Origin: Gammaproteobacteria bacterium
Lineage (GTDB): Bacteria > Pseudomonadota > Gammaproteobacteria > SZUA-152
DNA: 64,000 nucleotides
Assembly: GCA_029882975.1 (NCBI GenBank)
Contig: JAOUJW010000019.1
Location: 1-64,000, forward strand
Reading direction: 5' to 3'
Within the stretch, counting starts at the first letter, position 1. Each line of letters begins with the position of its first letter. The notes under the pieces were generated by a model, which was not told the origin of the DNA, made no database searches, and was given only the letters and a program-made list of their open reading frames with translations. A program made the translations under genes and the position numbers. Positions 20,041 through 27,479 of this stretch are shown here, in pieces.

Positions 20041-20056
20041 AGCAATTTCCATGCCG
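20041..20056 (-). promoter_or_regulatory. Sigma-54 promoter upstream of flrB
   Basis: Read on the minus strand the site is CGGCATG, four bases, then TTGCT. This compares well with the TGGCAC(G)-N4-TTGCW consensus, with the GG and GC pairs exactly spaced. The predicted start lies around 20030, giving a short leader before the flrB ATG at 19985. Placement fits FlrA (FleQ) as the enhancer-binding activator of flrBC, as known in Vibrio and Pseudomonas. This is a motif match only. Confidence 0.75.
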
Positions 20057-20107
20057 AGAGAAAATGGATTTTACAACATGAGCTTACAATGGTAATTCCG
20101 GCTTCAG

Positions 20108-21544
20108 TCAAACTTCCGTCATAGTTTCATTGCGCTGTAAGCCATACTTTCGCAATTTTTCCACCAACGTAGTCCGGCGCATATTCAAACGCTTAGCTGC
20201 ATGAGCTACAACGCCTCCGGCTTCTTCCAACGCCTGTTTGATCAACGAACATTCCAAATTACTAATGTGATCTTTTAAATCAATACCGTCCTTGGGTAAT
20301 CGAGATAAAGGTACAGACTCCATTGGCGCCAGGTTTGGCTCAAAAGTAACCGGTGTATCACTTTCGTTGCTATTGACACTGATGGGACGGAATTTTTCCG
20401 GCAAGTCATGCACGTCCACCACGCCGTAGGGATACATAATCACCAGACGTTCTAACAGATTTGACAGCTCTCTAACATTTCCTGGCCATTTGTATTGACA
20501 CAAGGCCAGAATTGCCGCCGGTGTAAAACGAACCGAGCCGCGGTTTTCGTGTTCTAATCGGGCTATCAGTTCATTGACCAGCAGAGGAATATCATCCACA
20601 CGGTCACGTAAGGGTGGCATCTCGATAGGAAATACTTGCAGCCGGTAATAGAGATCTTCCCGAAATTTTTCTTCCTCTATCATTTCCTCCAAATTACGAT
20701 GGGTTGCGGCGATAACACGCACATCCACGGTAATTTGCTTAGCTCCACCCACTCGTTCAAAAGTTCGTTCCTGGAGAACCCGCAGCAATTTAACCTGCAT
20801 GGTTAAGGGCATATCCCCGATTTCGTCTAAAAACAAGGTTCCACCTTCGGCCATTTCAAAACGGCCTTCCCGGGAACTAATGGCTCCGGTGAAAGCGTTT
20901 TTCTCGTGCCCAAACAATTCACTCTCCAAAAGTTCAGCAGGAATAGCACCACAATTAATGGGAACAAAGGGTTTGTTACGTCGTGAAGAGTGGTAATGCA
21001 AATTTCTGGCAACCACTTCCTTTCCGGTGCCAGACTCGCCCAAAATTAAAACTGTGGCATCTGAGCTGGCAACTTGTTCAATCAGGTTTCTTACCGACCG
21101 TATACCACGGCTGTTCCCCACCAAACTGCGAAACAAATCTAAGTTGAAACGTTCACCTTTCTTTTTACGACCGGCTCGAAAAACGTCGGCGCGGTGTAGG
21201 GCGTCTGTGAGCTCCGGATAACTGGGGGGAGAATTTATTAACGCAAAAGCCCGCTTGGACAACTCGGTATCCGGTTGTTTTCCCAATTCTCGAGTTAACA
21301 TCAATAAAATGGGTACATCCCTGGCATTTTCATTGAAATAATCGAACACGGATGTCAGGTTCTCCGGGCTACCACATTGTCCCAGTAAGACAACGCCAAT
21401 GTTGTTGTCTTTTACCGCCTCAGCAACCGAGTCGCAATCTGCTTGAATAATTTTCCCATAGCCAATGAATTCCAAAATTGCTGTCATTTTTAAGCGTTGT
21501 GATTCTTCGTGTTCGATAAGCAATAATGGCATCGACTCTGGCAT
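20108..21544 (-). CDS. flrA: Master flagellar sigma-54 activator FlrA/FleQ
   Basis: FlrA/FleQ is the top activator of polar flagellar genes and in Pseudomonas also a c-di-GMP-responsive regulator. The 478 residues have an N-terminal FleQ domain (about 6-125) that lacks a clear phospho-acceptor Asp (the position reads VVLLGQCG). The AAA+ domain (about 140-375) has GESGTGKE, GHEKNAFTGA and GGTLFLDEIGD, and the C-terminal Fis-type HTH is AAKRLNMRRTTLVEKL. Compared with canonical GAFTGA the loop reads NAFTGA, as in FleQ proteins. ATG at 21544 has GGAGAG at proper spacing and is preferred over an ATG nine codons earlier. It is separated from flrB by 122 bases and not part of that transcript. Confidence 0.95.
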   Translation of the reverse strand: MPESMPLLLIEHEESQRLKMTAILEFIGYGKIIQADCDSVAEAVKDNNIGVVLLGQCGSPENLTSVFDYFNENARDVPILLMLTRELGKQPDTELSKRAFALINSPPSYPELTDALHRADVFRAGRKKKGERFNLDLFRSLVGNSRGIRSVRNLIEQVASSDATVLILGESGTGKEVVARNLHYHSSRRNKPFVPINCGAIPAELLESELFGHEKNAFTGAISSREGRFEMAEGGTLFLDEIGDMPLTMQVKLLRVLQERTFERVGGAKQITVDVRVIAATHRNLEEMIEEEKFREDLYYRLQVFPIEMPPLRDRVDDIPLLVNELIARLEHENRGSVRFTPAAILALCQYKWPGNVRELSNLLERLVIMYPYGVVDVHDLPEKFRPISVNSNESDTPVTFEPNLAPMESVPLSRLPKDGIDLKDHISNLECSLIKQALEEAGGVVAHAAKRLNMRRTTLVEKLRKYGLQRNETMTEV

Positions 21545-21864
21545 TTCAAACTCTCCATTTTTGAATTTCATTAATTATAAAAAACCACCCAAGAAACCTA
21601 TTGCATACAGGCAAAACAGGGTTTGCCTCACAGCCACCAAGAATAAGCTATCCGCAATCCACAAGCGTGACGCCCATCACATTCAAAGGTTCCTAAGTAA
21701 TTAAATACCATGTTGAGGATATGTCAAAATATTGTCGCAATTATTTTCAAATAAACGTCAACTGTTACTATATTGATACAACTCTAAGCCTATAGTTCAT
21801 TTGCTTTTAGCGCTTCACATAATTATTAATTCAATAGTTCTTACTATTTTTGATAAAGCCGCGT
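21545..21864. other. Intergenic region upstream of flrA (320 bp)
   Basis: AT-rich, non-coding by inspection. It must hold the flrA promoter and the end of the fliD-fliS-fliT-PilZ transcript. No convincing sigma-70 or sigma-54 element, strong hairpin or repeat was recognised. Confidence 0.6.
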
Positions 21865-22416
21865 TTACTTCTTATTCTTACGCGTCTTCGCAACATGGTG
21901 ACGATGCATTTGAAAGATAAGTTTAGCCAATAATTCCTTCAAATCCTCCGGCAGCGGTAGAAAAACAGCTGTTACTTCATATTGATCACTGCGTTGCACA
22001 CAACTACATACTGTAGCAGCTAATTCAAGGGGATGCTGATATCGAGGAGAAATGAACAGTCGCAGGTGTAGCAATTGCCTGGGCAGGAGTTTCGTTGGCT
22101 GTGTATAGGACAAACCATTTTCACTGATATGGATATTGCCGGCCGTTATAACAGCCGGGTTTTGCGTTTGACCCATAAGGCTCATTAAAAAATCCAATTT
22201 CACATCCAGCCGGCGTATATCTTGATTTTCGCGACCTTCTTCACCTTCGCGAACGGGCTGAGACTGGGACTGCAGCACAATTTCCAACAACAACGTGTTT
22301 CGGTACAACAAACGTTGCCATTGTATTTCATCAACCGCTTCGATTCGCCTGACTTCCAAAGGCAAACAAGTCGGTAATGACAATACATTATGAAATGGAT
22401 GGATATTTTCCGACAT
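21865..22416 (-). CDS. Atypical PilZ-like protein in flagellar operon
   Basis: A 183-residue protein without membrane segments. The middle (about 75-160) resembles a PilZ fold: RRLDVKLDFLM, then NIHISENGLSY in place of the canonical D/NxSxxG strand, then hydrophobic beta strands and a C-terminal helix. The canonical RxxxR c-di-GMP motif is not evident and the Asp/Asn of DxSxxG is His, so nucleotide binding is uncertain. ATG at 22416 has AAGGG nine bases upstream and is preferred over an in-frame start 11 codons earlier. It closely follows fliT, the end of a fliD-fliS-fliT run, which suggests a role in flagellar assembly or c-di-GMP control. Family assignment is from pattern only. Confidence 0.55.
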   Translation of the reverse strand: MSENIHPFHNVLSLPTCLPLEVRRIEAVDEIQWQRLLYRNTLLLEIVLQSQSQPVREGEEGRENQDIRRLDVKLDFLMSLMGQTQNPAVITAGNIHISENGLSYTQPTKLLPRQLLHLRLFISPRYQHPLELAATVCSCVQRSDQYEVTAVFLPLPEDLKELLAKLIFQMHRHHVAKTRKNKK

Positions 22417-22463
22417 GGCCAAATCCCTTAACCATTTTAGTCCGATCACTGCACCACACTTAA

Positions 22464-22775
22464 CTAAAAAGTATTCTTCTTATAGGTATCACAGGCCTTG
22501 CGATTGTTGTTGAGCGAAGATAACTTAGCGGCAACCACTTGCCGGTGTTGCTCAGTAATGGCAGCCGTTTTTTGGTTCCAGTCCTGCGCTTCCATAATAT
22601 AGCCACGCAATTCTTCTGCGGGCAAACCGGACGGTTGTGAAAAAACCGCTTTAATCAGTTCATCGCTGTCTTTTTGCCGAAGCAGTAATTCTTCCCATTC
22701 GTTTCGCTCGGCCAAGTCGAACATTTTCCGACCCAGTTCCAAAATAGACTGCCAAGATTGTTTCTCTGTATCCAC
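22464..22775 (-). CDS. fliT: FliT-like flagellar chaperone/regulator
   Basis: A 103-residue, highly charged, all-helical protein starting at GTG (22775) with AAAGG seven bases upstream. Size, composition (WQSILELGRKMFDLAERNEWEEL) and position directly after fliS match FliT, the chaperone of the filament cap FliD. FliT proteins diverge strongly, so the call relies largely on synteny. It ends 47 bases before the PilZ-like gene. Confidence 0.7.
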   Translation of the reverse strand: MDTEKQSWQSILELGRKMFDLAERNEWEELLLRQKDSDELIKAVFSQPSGLPAEELRGYIMEAQDWNQKTAAITEQHRQVVAAKLSSLNNNRKACDTYKKNTF

Positions 22776-22787
22776 ATTCTCACCTTT

Positions 22788-23231
22788 TTATGTGGCAGCG
22801 GCTTGATCTCTTTGCGCCATCAACTCTTCATGCCGACGTTGTACGTCCTCAGGTATCGCTGCCCACGCTTCTCGAATTGGGTTTATAAGATCTATGACTT
22901 CATCCAGTATTGAAGTGTCATTTTCTAAATTGGCATCCATCATCCGCTTAATCATATATTCGTATAAGCTATCCAGATTTTGTGAAATTTCACCGGCTTC
23001 GTTATCCAGACTGGCTTTCAATGCGTCGACGATAGAAATAGCATGTCCTATGTGAGTCCCTTTTTCAGCGATTTTACCGTGCTGCATATAACCCTTGGCT
23101 TTTGCCAATTTGCCAATGGCCGCTTCCAACAACATGAGTATTAAGCGATGTGGGCTAGCCCCGCTCACTCCGGTCTGTGCAGCCACTTTAGCATAGGCAT
23201 TTACACCGCTCCCTCTGTTTCCGGTACTCAT
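22788..23231 (-). CDS. fliS: Flagellin chaperone FliS
   Basis: FliS binds the flagellin C-terminus in the cytoplasm and prevents premature polymerisation. The 147-residue protein has the family features: an N-terminal AYAKVAAQTGVSGASPHRLI segment containing the P-H-x-L-I motif, a LMLLEAAIGKLAKAKG helix and NLDSLYEYMIKRMMDANLEND. The ribosome site AAGGAG is strong. It lies between fliD and fliT; length is slightly above the 130-residue norm. Confidence 0.95.
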   Translation of the reverse strand: MSTGNRGSGVNAYAKVAAQTGVSGASPHRLILMLLEAAIGKLAKAKGYMQHGKIAEKGTHIGHAISIVDALKASLDNEAGEISQNLDSLYEYMIKRMMDANLENDTSILDEVIDLINPIREAWAAIPEDVQRRHEELMAQRDQAAAT

Positions 23232-23263
23232 TATGTCTCCTTTTAAATAAGTTTCGGTCTATC

Positions 23264-24628
23264 CTAAACCGATGTTCTAGGACCAGGTAAATTGGCCAGC
23301 TGTTGGCTTAAATAGTTTCCGGTTGCTGTGAGATTAGCAAGCAAACTGTCCAACGCCCCAAATTGTTTCCTGTAACGTTGCTCGATTAACTCCAATCGAT
23401 ACTCAACATCGGCACGTCGGTCTTTAAGATTGTCGATTTGGGTATTCAAACTCTCGTTTTTTGTTTTTATAATTCCATTGTTGCCCAACAACTGATCCGC
23501 CAAAGTATCCAAACGGAATACATAACCTTGGTCATTATTGCCCAATAACTCCGCGACATCCGCATAGCTGGTGGCTAGTGCTGAATCCAGCTCACTATTA
23601 TCCACACTTAGCTCGCCTTGCTTATTGGTCTTAATACCTATTTCAGAAAGGTAGTTGTAATTACCACTTAGTCCCGGTGAAGAATTAAAAACCGAACGCA
23701 ATTGTGACTCGATGCTAATAACTGAGTTATCACCTTTAAGCTCACCACTTCGTAGCGTTTTTAATGTTGACACCAGCTCATTGTATGCCGCGACAAATTC
23801 ATTAATCGATTCCTTTACCGCATCTTTATCATAACTAACATTCAGAGTCTGAGCGGTATCTGATTTTCCCTCTAATGTAACAGTGATACCCTGAATGGCA
23901 TCTTTAATGACATTGGTTTGGCTGGTAACAGTGTATCCATCTAAGGAAAAAACAGCGTTTTGCGCCGCCTCGGCTGTCGCCATACCCAATCCGGCGGCAA
24001 CGTTTCCGGTTGTGTCTGTTAACGCAATTGAATTATCCTCTCCGGTTTCGTCTGAGGTTAATAACAATCGACTTTCTGTACCGCCCAGGCCGTCATCTAC
24101 ATTGATAATAGTCGCAGTAACCAAATTGTCATTATCTACATGTGAATTGATCGCTGAGCGAATAGCATCCAAAGAATCGTTTGTATTGTCTACATTAATA
24201 GAGAAGCTGGTTCCATTGACACTAACTTCCATGGTGCCACTCACTCCGGTTGCTGTACTACTGTCAGCAAAACCGGAAGAATTCATTTTATGAGACTTAG
24301 CCAGTTGATGAGCAGGATCGGAATTTAAAAAACTTATTGTATATCTACCGGCTACCGCATTGGATGCCGCGGTAGCCGTGAAAACGGATTCATCAGACGA
24401 TACTGTCGCAAATTTCTGAAAAGACGATACGTTTTTCAGAGTCGACAGAGAGTCCTGAAACTTGGACATCGCACTCTTTAGAGAGCCAAAAGCGCTAATT
24501 TTTGCTTGGATCTCGCTTTGACGTTGCGAAATCAAACGCAGTGGTTGACGTTCCACCGCCATTAAACTGGAAATAATGGATTCTACATCCAAGCCGGAGC
24601 CTACACCGGCAGCCGATATTCCCGCCAT
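23264..24628 (-). CDS. fliD: Flagellar filament cap FliD
   Basis: FliD forms the cap that guides flagellin insertion at the filament tip. The 454 residues start with the conserved GVGSGLDVESIISSLMAVERQPL. Coiled-coil ends (about 25-60 and 390-440) flank a variable surface domain (about 70-330). The C-terminal family segment reads RYRKQFGALDSLLANLTATGNYL. Secreted by the flagellar system without a Sec signal. Length is typical. Upstream flaG is separated by 73 bases; fliS follows after about 30. Confidence 0.95.
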   Translation of the reverse strand: MAGISAAGVGSGLDVESIISSLMAVERQPLRLISQRQSEIQAKISAFGSLKSAMSKFQDSLSTLKNVSSFQKFATVSSDESVFTATAASNAVAGRYTISFLNSDPAHQLAKSHKMNSSGFADSSTATGVSGTMEVSVNGTSFSINVDNTNDSLDAIRSAINSHVDNDNLVTATIINVDDGLGGTESRLLLTSDETGEDNSIALTDTTGNVAAGLGMATAEAAQNAVFSLDGYTVTSQTNVIKDAIQGITVTLEGKSDTAQTLNVSYDKDAVKESINEFVAAYNELVSTLKTLRSGELKGDNSVISIESQLRSVFNSSPGLSGNYNYLSEIGIKTNKQGELSVDNSELDSALATSYADVAELLGNNDQGYVFRLDTLADQLLGNNGIIKTKNESLNTQIDNLKDRRADVEYRLELIEQRYRKQFGALDSLLANLTATGNYLSQQLANLPGPRTSV

Positions 24629-24701
24629 AACCCTACCTCTTTAACTTGTTTGCATCCATGCGATTCTGAGTATCCCAATTCATCCTACCGTTTGGAACCA
24701 A

Positions 24702-25133
24702 TTAAACTTCCGTATTTAACAAATTACCCCTGTGTTCCTCCAACTCAGCCATCCTTCTTACGATAGACAGCACTTCTTCGGATGGTATCTGTCGAATCAA
24801 CTCTTTCGATTCCCGGTTTATCACTTTAACCACCGTACTGCCGGTATCCTCATCGACACTGAAATTCAAGTCAGCGCGGGAATTCAATACAAACTCATTC
24901 ATAACATCCAGAGCTTGTTTGAGCGAGATAGATTGAGTTGTCTGTTCGGATTGCCCCGATTGTTTGGGATCCTTTAACTCTTGAGACAGCTTATCATCAG
25001 CTTTACTTGCTGCACGCGCCTTGGTAGTTTCTACTCTGAGTCTTAGATCATGAGTTCCATCGGTTTTCGCCGAGTGAAAATCACGTCCTATTACAGGCCC
25101 GAAAGCCGGATTCATTTTAAGCTCAGATGACAT
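24702..25133 (-). CDS. flaG: FlaG family protein
   Basis: A 143-residue protein with a polar, low-complexity N-terminus and a conserved FlaG domain (about 55-140). The domain includes LNFSVDEDTGSTVVKVINRESKELIRQIPSEEVL. FlaG influences filament length in several polar flagellates; the mechanism is not settled. ATG at 25133 has AGG eight bases upstream and is preferred over a GTG three codons earlier. It lies between flagellin and fliD, the usual polar-flagellate order. Confidence 0.92.
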   Translation of the reverse strand: MSSELKMNPAFGPVIGRDFHSAKTDGTHDLRLRVETTKARAASKADDKLSQELKDPKQSGQSEQTTQSISLKQALDVMNEFVLNSRADLNFSVDEDTGSTVVKVINRESKELIRQIPSEEVLSIVRRMAELEEHRGNLLNTEV

Positions 25134-25221
25134 ATCATTCACCTATACCAATGATCTATCCTGCAGATCATTGCCTATTTCGCCAACACCGGATTCGCAC
25201 TTACCCAATACATCCTGTACT

Positions 25222-25240
25222 CCGGCAAGTGCGACCCCAA
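25222..25240 (-). promoter_or_regulatory. Possible sigma-54 promoter for flaG-fliD-fliS
   Basis: The minus strand reads TTGGGGTCGCACTTGCC. The GG and GC pairs are spaced as in sigma-54 promoters and the -12 part (TTGCC) fits, but the -24 part matches only at TGG. It lies about 90 bases before flaG, where a FlrC-dependent promoter would be expected. Confidence 0.35.
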
Positions 25241-25371
25241 CGTATACTTCGCGACTACGTCGTTTGCCTCCTTTCGAATCCTTATCTCTCCTAACCTTCC
25301 GTGATCAAGCTTCCTTGCCTGACACCCTGTCAGTCGTCCTATCCTATCCATTTACTCCTATTTAGTTGCCA

Positions 25372-26199
25372 TTACTGTATTAATGACAACACATTCTGCG
25401 GCTGACTATTGGCTTGAGAAAGCATGGCCACGCCAGCCTGTTGCAAAATCTGCGCCCGAGTCAATCTTGCCGTCTCTAATGCGAAATCTGCATCCTGTAT
25501 TCTTGAACGTGAAGCCGACAGATTCTCCGCGACATTCAGCCCATTTCTTACGACCGCTTCGAAGCGATTTTGAATCGCACCTAACTCAGCTCTGGCTGCA
25601 TTCACGCTATCCAAATACACGTCTACAGTTGCCAACAAGGCAGATGCTCCTGAAACTGTAGAAGCGGTTCCTGATAACACCACCGAAATATACCCTGTGG
25701 TGGTACTCATAATATTTACCGTGGTAACCGACACGGTATCGCCGGCATTAGGGCCTACCTGAAATACATAAGAGGTGGCTCCTGACCCGATAACAGCCGC
25801 ACCGTTAAACTTGGTACCGGCTACACGGGTAATCTCCGCCTGTAACTGTGTAACCTCCTGATTCAGCGACACCCTATCCTGCGCACTGTTGGTTGCATTT
25901 ATGGATTGCACTGCAATCTCACGAATACGCTGTAACGCAGTTGTCACTTCCTGTAATGCCCCTTCAGCGGTTTGCGCTAATGAAATCGCGTCACTGGCAT
26001 TGCGAACGGCTTGATTGTATCCTCTTATCTGAGCTGTAAACCGCTCCGATATTGCCAAACCTGCCGCATCGTCCTTCGCGCTGTTCAGGCGCAAGCCTGA
26101 TGATAAACGCGCTAAGGCTCTGTTTAAATCTCCCAAAGAACCGTTTAAAGCTCTCTGCGTATTAAGCGAAGCTACATTTGTATTGATGACTTGTGCCAT
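25372..26199 (-). CDS. Flagellin A (downstream copy)
   Basis: A 275-residue flagellin of short type. Conserved D0/D1 helices occur at both ends: N-terminal AQVINTNVASLNTQRAL to about 140, and C-terminal from about 195 with ARAELGAIQNRFEAVVRNGLN, SRIQDADFALETA and LSQANSQPQNVLSLIQ. The centre (about 140-195) is Thr/Ser-rich and short, so D2/D3 are nearly absent. This exposed region would be the likely O-glycosylation site. It is exported by the flagellar apparatus without a signal peptide. A sigma-28-like promoter precedes it. Confidence 0.96.
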   Translation of the reverse strand: MAQVINTNVASLNTQRALNGSLGDLNRALARLSSGLRLNSAKDDAAGLAISERFTAQIRGYNQAVRNASDAISLAQTAEGALQEVTTALQRIREIAVQSINATNSAQDRVSLNQEVTQLQAEITRVAGTKFNGAAVIGSGATSYVFQVGPNAGDTVSVTTVNIMSTTTGYISVVLSGTASTVSGASALLATVDVYLDSVNAARAELGAIQNRFEAVVRNGLNVAENLSASRSRIQDADFALETARLTRAQILQQAGVAMLSQANSQPQNVLSLIQ

Positions 26200-26248
26200 T
26201 TTGCCTTCTCCTTGCTATGACATGACCAATCCTTGTTGTCACCCATAG

Positions 26249-26275
26249 CTATCGACAAAACTTGTGCTTTTCTTA
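26249..26275 (-). promoter_or_regulatory. Sigma-28-like promoter of flagellin A
   Basis: The minus strand reads TAAGAAAA, eleven bases, then GTCGATAG. Against the FliA consensus TAAAGTTT-N11-GCCGATAA the -10 matches six of eight positions and the -35 keeps TAA. The site is about 50 bases upstream of the flagellin start, which is a suitable distance. Confidence 0.5.
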
Positions 26276-26280
26276 AATAT

Positions 26281-26303
26281 AGGGGCTGTAATTAACAGCC
26301 CCT
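26281..26303 (-). terminator. Hairpin between the two flagellin genes
   Basis: A perfect 9-bp inverted repeat (AGGGGCTGT / ACAGCCCCT) with a 5-base loop lies between flagellin B's stop and flagellin A's start. It probably ends flagellin B transcription, although the U-tract on the minus strand is weak (ATATTTAAG). Confidence 0.6.
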
Positions 26304-26369
26304 AGTTTGTGTCATCATTGTAACTTTTTTACTTTACACCTCTCGGTTACTCATTGAATACTTCAATCG

Positions 26370-27194
26370 TTAACCGATCAAGCTCAACACGCTCTGCGGC
26401 AAGGCATTGGCCTGTGACAGCATGGCCACGCCTGCCTGTTGCAGTATCTGAGCTCTGGTCAATGCCGCAGTCTCCGCTGCGAAGTCAGCATCCTGGATTC
26501 GACTTCTGGAAGCGGACAGGTTCTCGGCGACGTTTTGTGTATTACGCACCACAGCTTCAAATCGGTTTTGAATCGCACCCAATGTTGCTCGAACGCTATT
26601 AATTTCGTCTAAATAGGTATCGACATTGGCCAGCAGTGAATTCGCTCCGGAAACCGTAGATATGGTTCCACCACTGATTGCACCGGCATATCCGCTCAAA
26701 GTAGTAACGTTTGTGGTACTGATAGTAATAGTTTCTCCGGCGTTTGCTCCAACTTGGAATGTGAACGCCTGGGCACTAACACCGATAATTTGAACGCCGT
26801 TGAACTCCGTTCCGGACACACGAGTGATTTCTTCCTGCAATTGAGCAACCTCAGCTTGCAAAGAAGCGCGGTCTAGATCACTGTTTGTCGCATTGATGGA
26901 TTGCACTGCCAATTCTCTCATCCGTTGCAATGCAGTGGTTACCTCTTGCAGAGCCCCTTCACCTGTTTGCGCCAGAGAAATCGCGTCACTTGCGTTTCGC
27001 GCGGCTTGATTTAAACCACGGATCTGGGTAGTAAAACGTTCTGAAATTGCCAAGCCAGCCGCATCATCCTTCGCACTGTTAATACGAAGACCGGATGACA
27101 ATCGAGCCAGTGAAAGATTGAGAGCGCTTTGTGAGCGGGTGAGAGCACGCTGACTGTTCAGCGATGCCACATTAGTATTGATTACTTGTGCCAT
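26370..27194 (-). CDS. Flagellin B (upstream copy)
   Basis: A second 274-residue flagellin, closely similar to flagellin A at both ends (AQVINTNVASLNSQRAL; ALTRAQILQQAGVAMLSQAN) and more different in the short centre (about 140-190). Both are separately transcribed to judge by the hairpin and promoter between them. Two adjacent flagellins can form a filament with segments of different composition or respond to different regulators. A strong GGAGGAG ribosome site precedes the ATG. No convincing sigma-28 promoter was found in the 285 bases upstream. Confidence 0.96.
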   Translation of the reverse strand: MAQVINTNVASLNSQRALTRSQSALNLSLARLSSGLRINSAKDDAAGLAISERFTTQIRGLNQAARNASDAISLAQTGEGALQEVTTALQRMRELAVQSINATNSDLDRASLQAEVAQLQEEITRVSGTEFNGVQIIGVSAQAFTFQVGANAGETITISTTNVTTLSGYAGAISGGTISTVSGANSLLANVDTYLDEINSVRATLGAIQNRFEAVVRNTQNVAENLSASRSRIQDADFAAETAALTRAQILQQAGVAMLSQANALPQSVLSLIG

Positions 27195-27479
27195 GAATTT
27201 CTCCTCCGTACCTCAGCGACACCTTCCTTAGGTCACAGAGAGAGAGTTACTTAAGCGGATATACCTGAGCTCCTTCACTGGATTCATACGTATTTACCGC
27301 TGCCACACCATGTATCGTCTCTGCCACTTCCAGCATAAGCATCCAGGGTGAAGGTTTTACATTGTTGTAGCAAACAACCGTAGTTGTGGTAACTAACACG
27401 ATTAACACTCAAGTGATTTGTAAAAAGTATTTTACAATTACATATGCACGCTTCTTTTATACACGGACAGGCTTGCTAA
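27195..27479. other. Divergent promoter region, flagellin B and maf
   Basis: 285 bases without a gene between the divergent flagellin B and motility-associated factor genes. It should hold both promoters. A weak sigma-28-like -10 (GACGATAC on minus, 27312-27319) lacks a good -35. No hairpin or repeat stands out. Confidence 0.5.

Noticed and set aside
27312-27338. Sigma-28 promoter for flagellin B
   Set aside because: The -10 partly fits but the -35 does not, and the leader would be about 120 bases.
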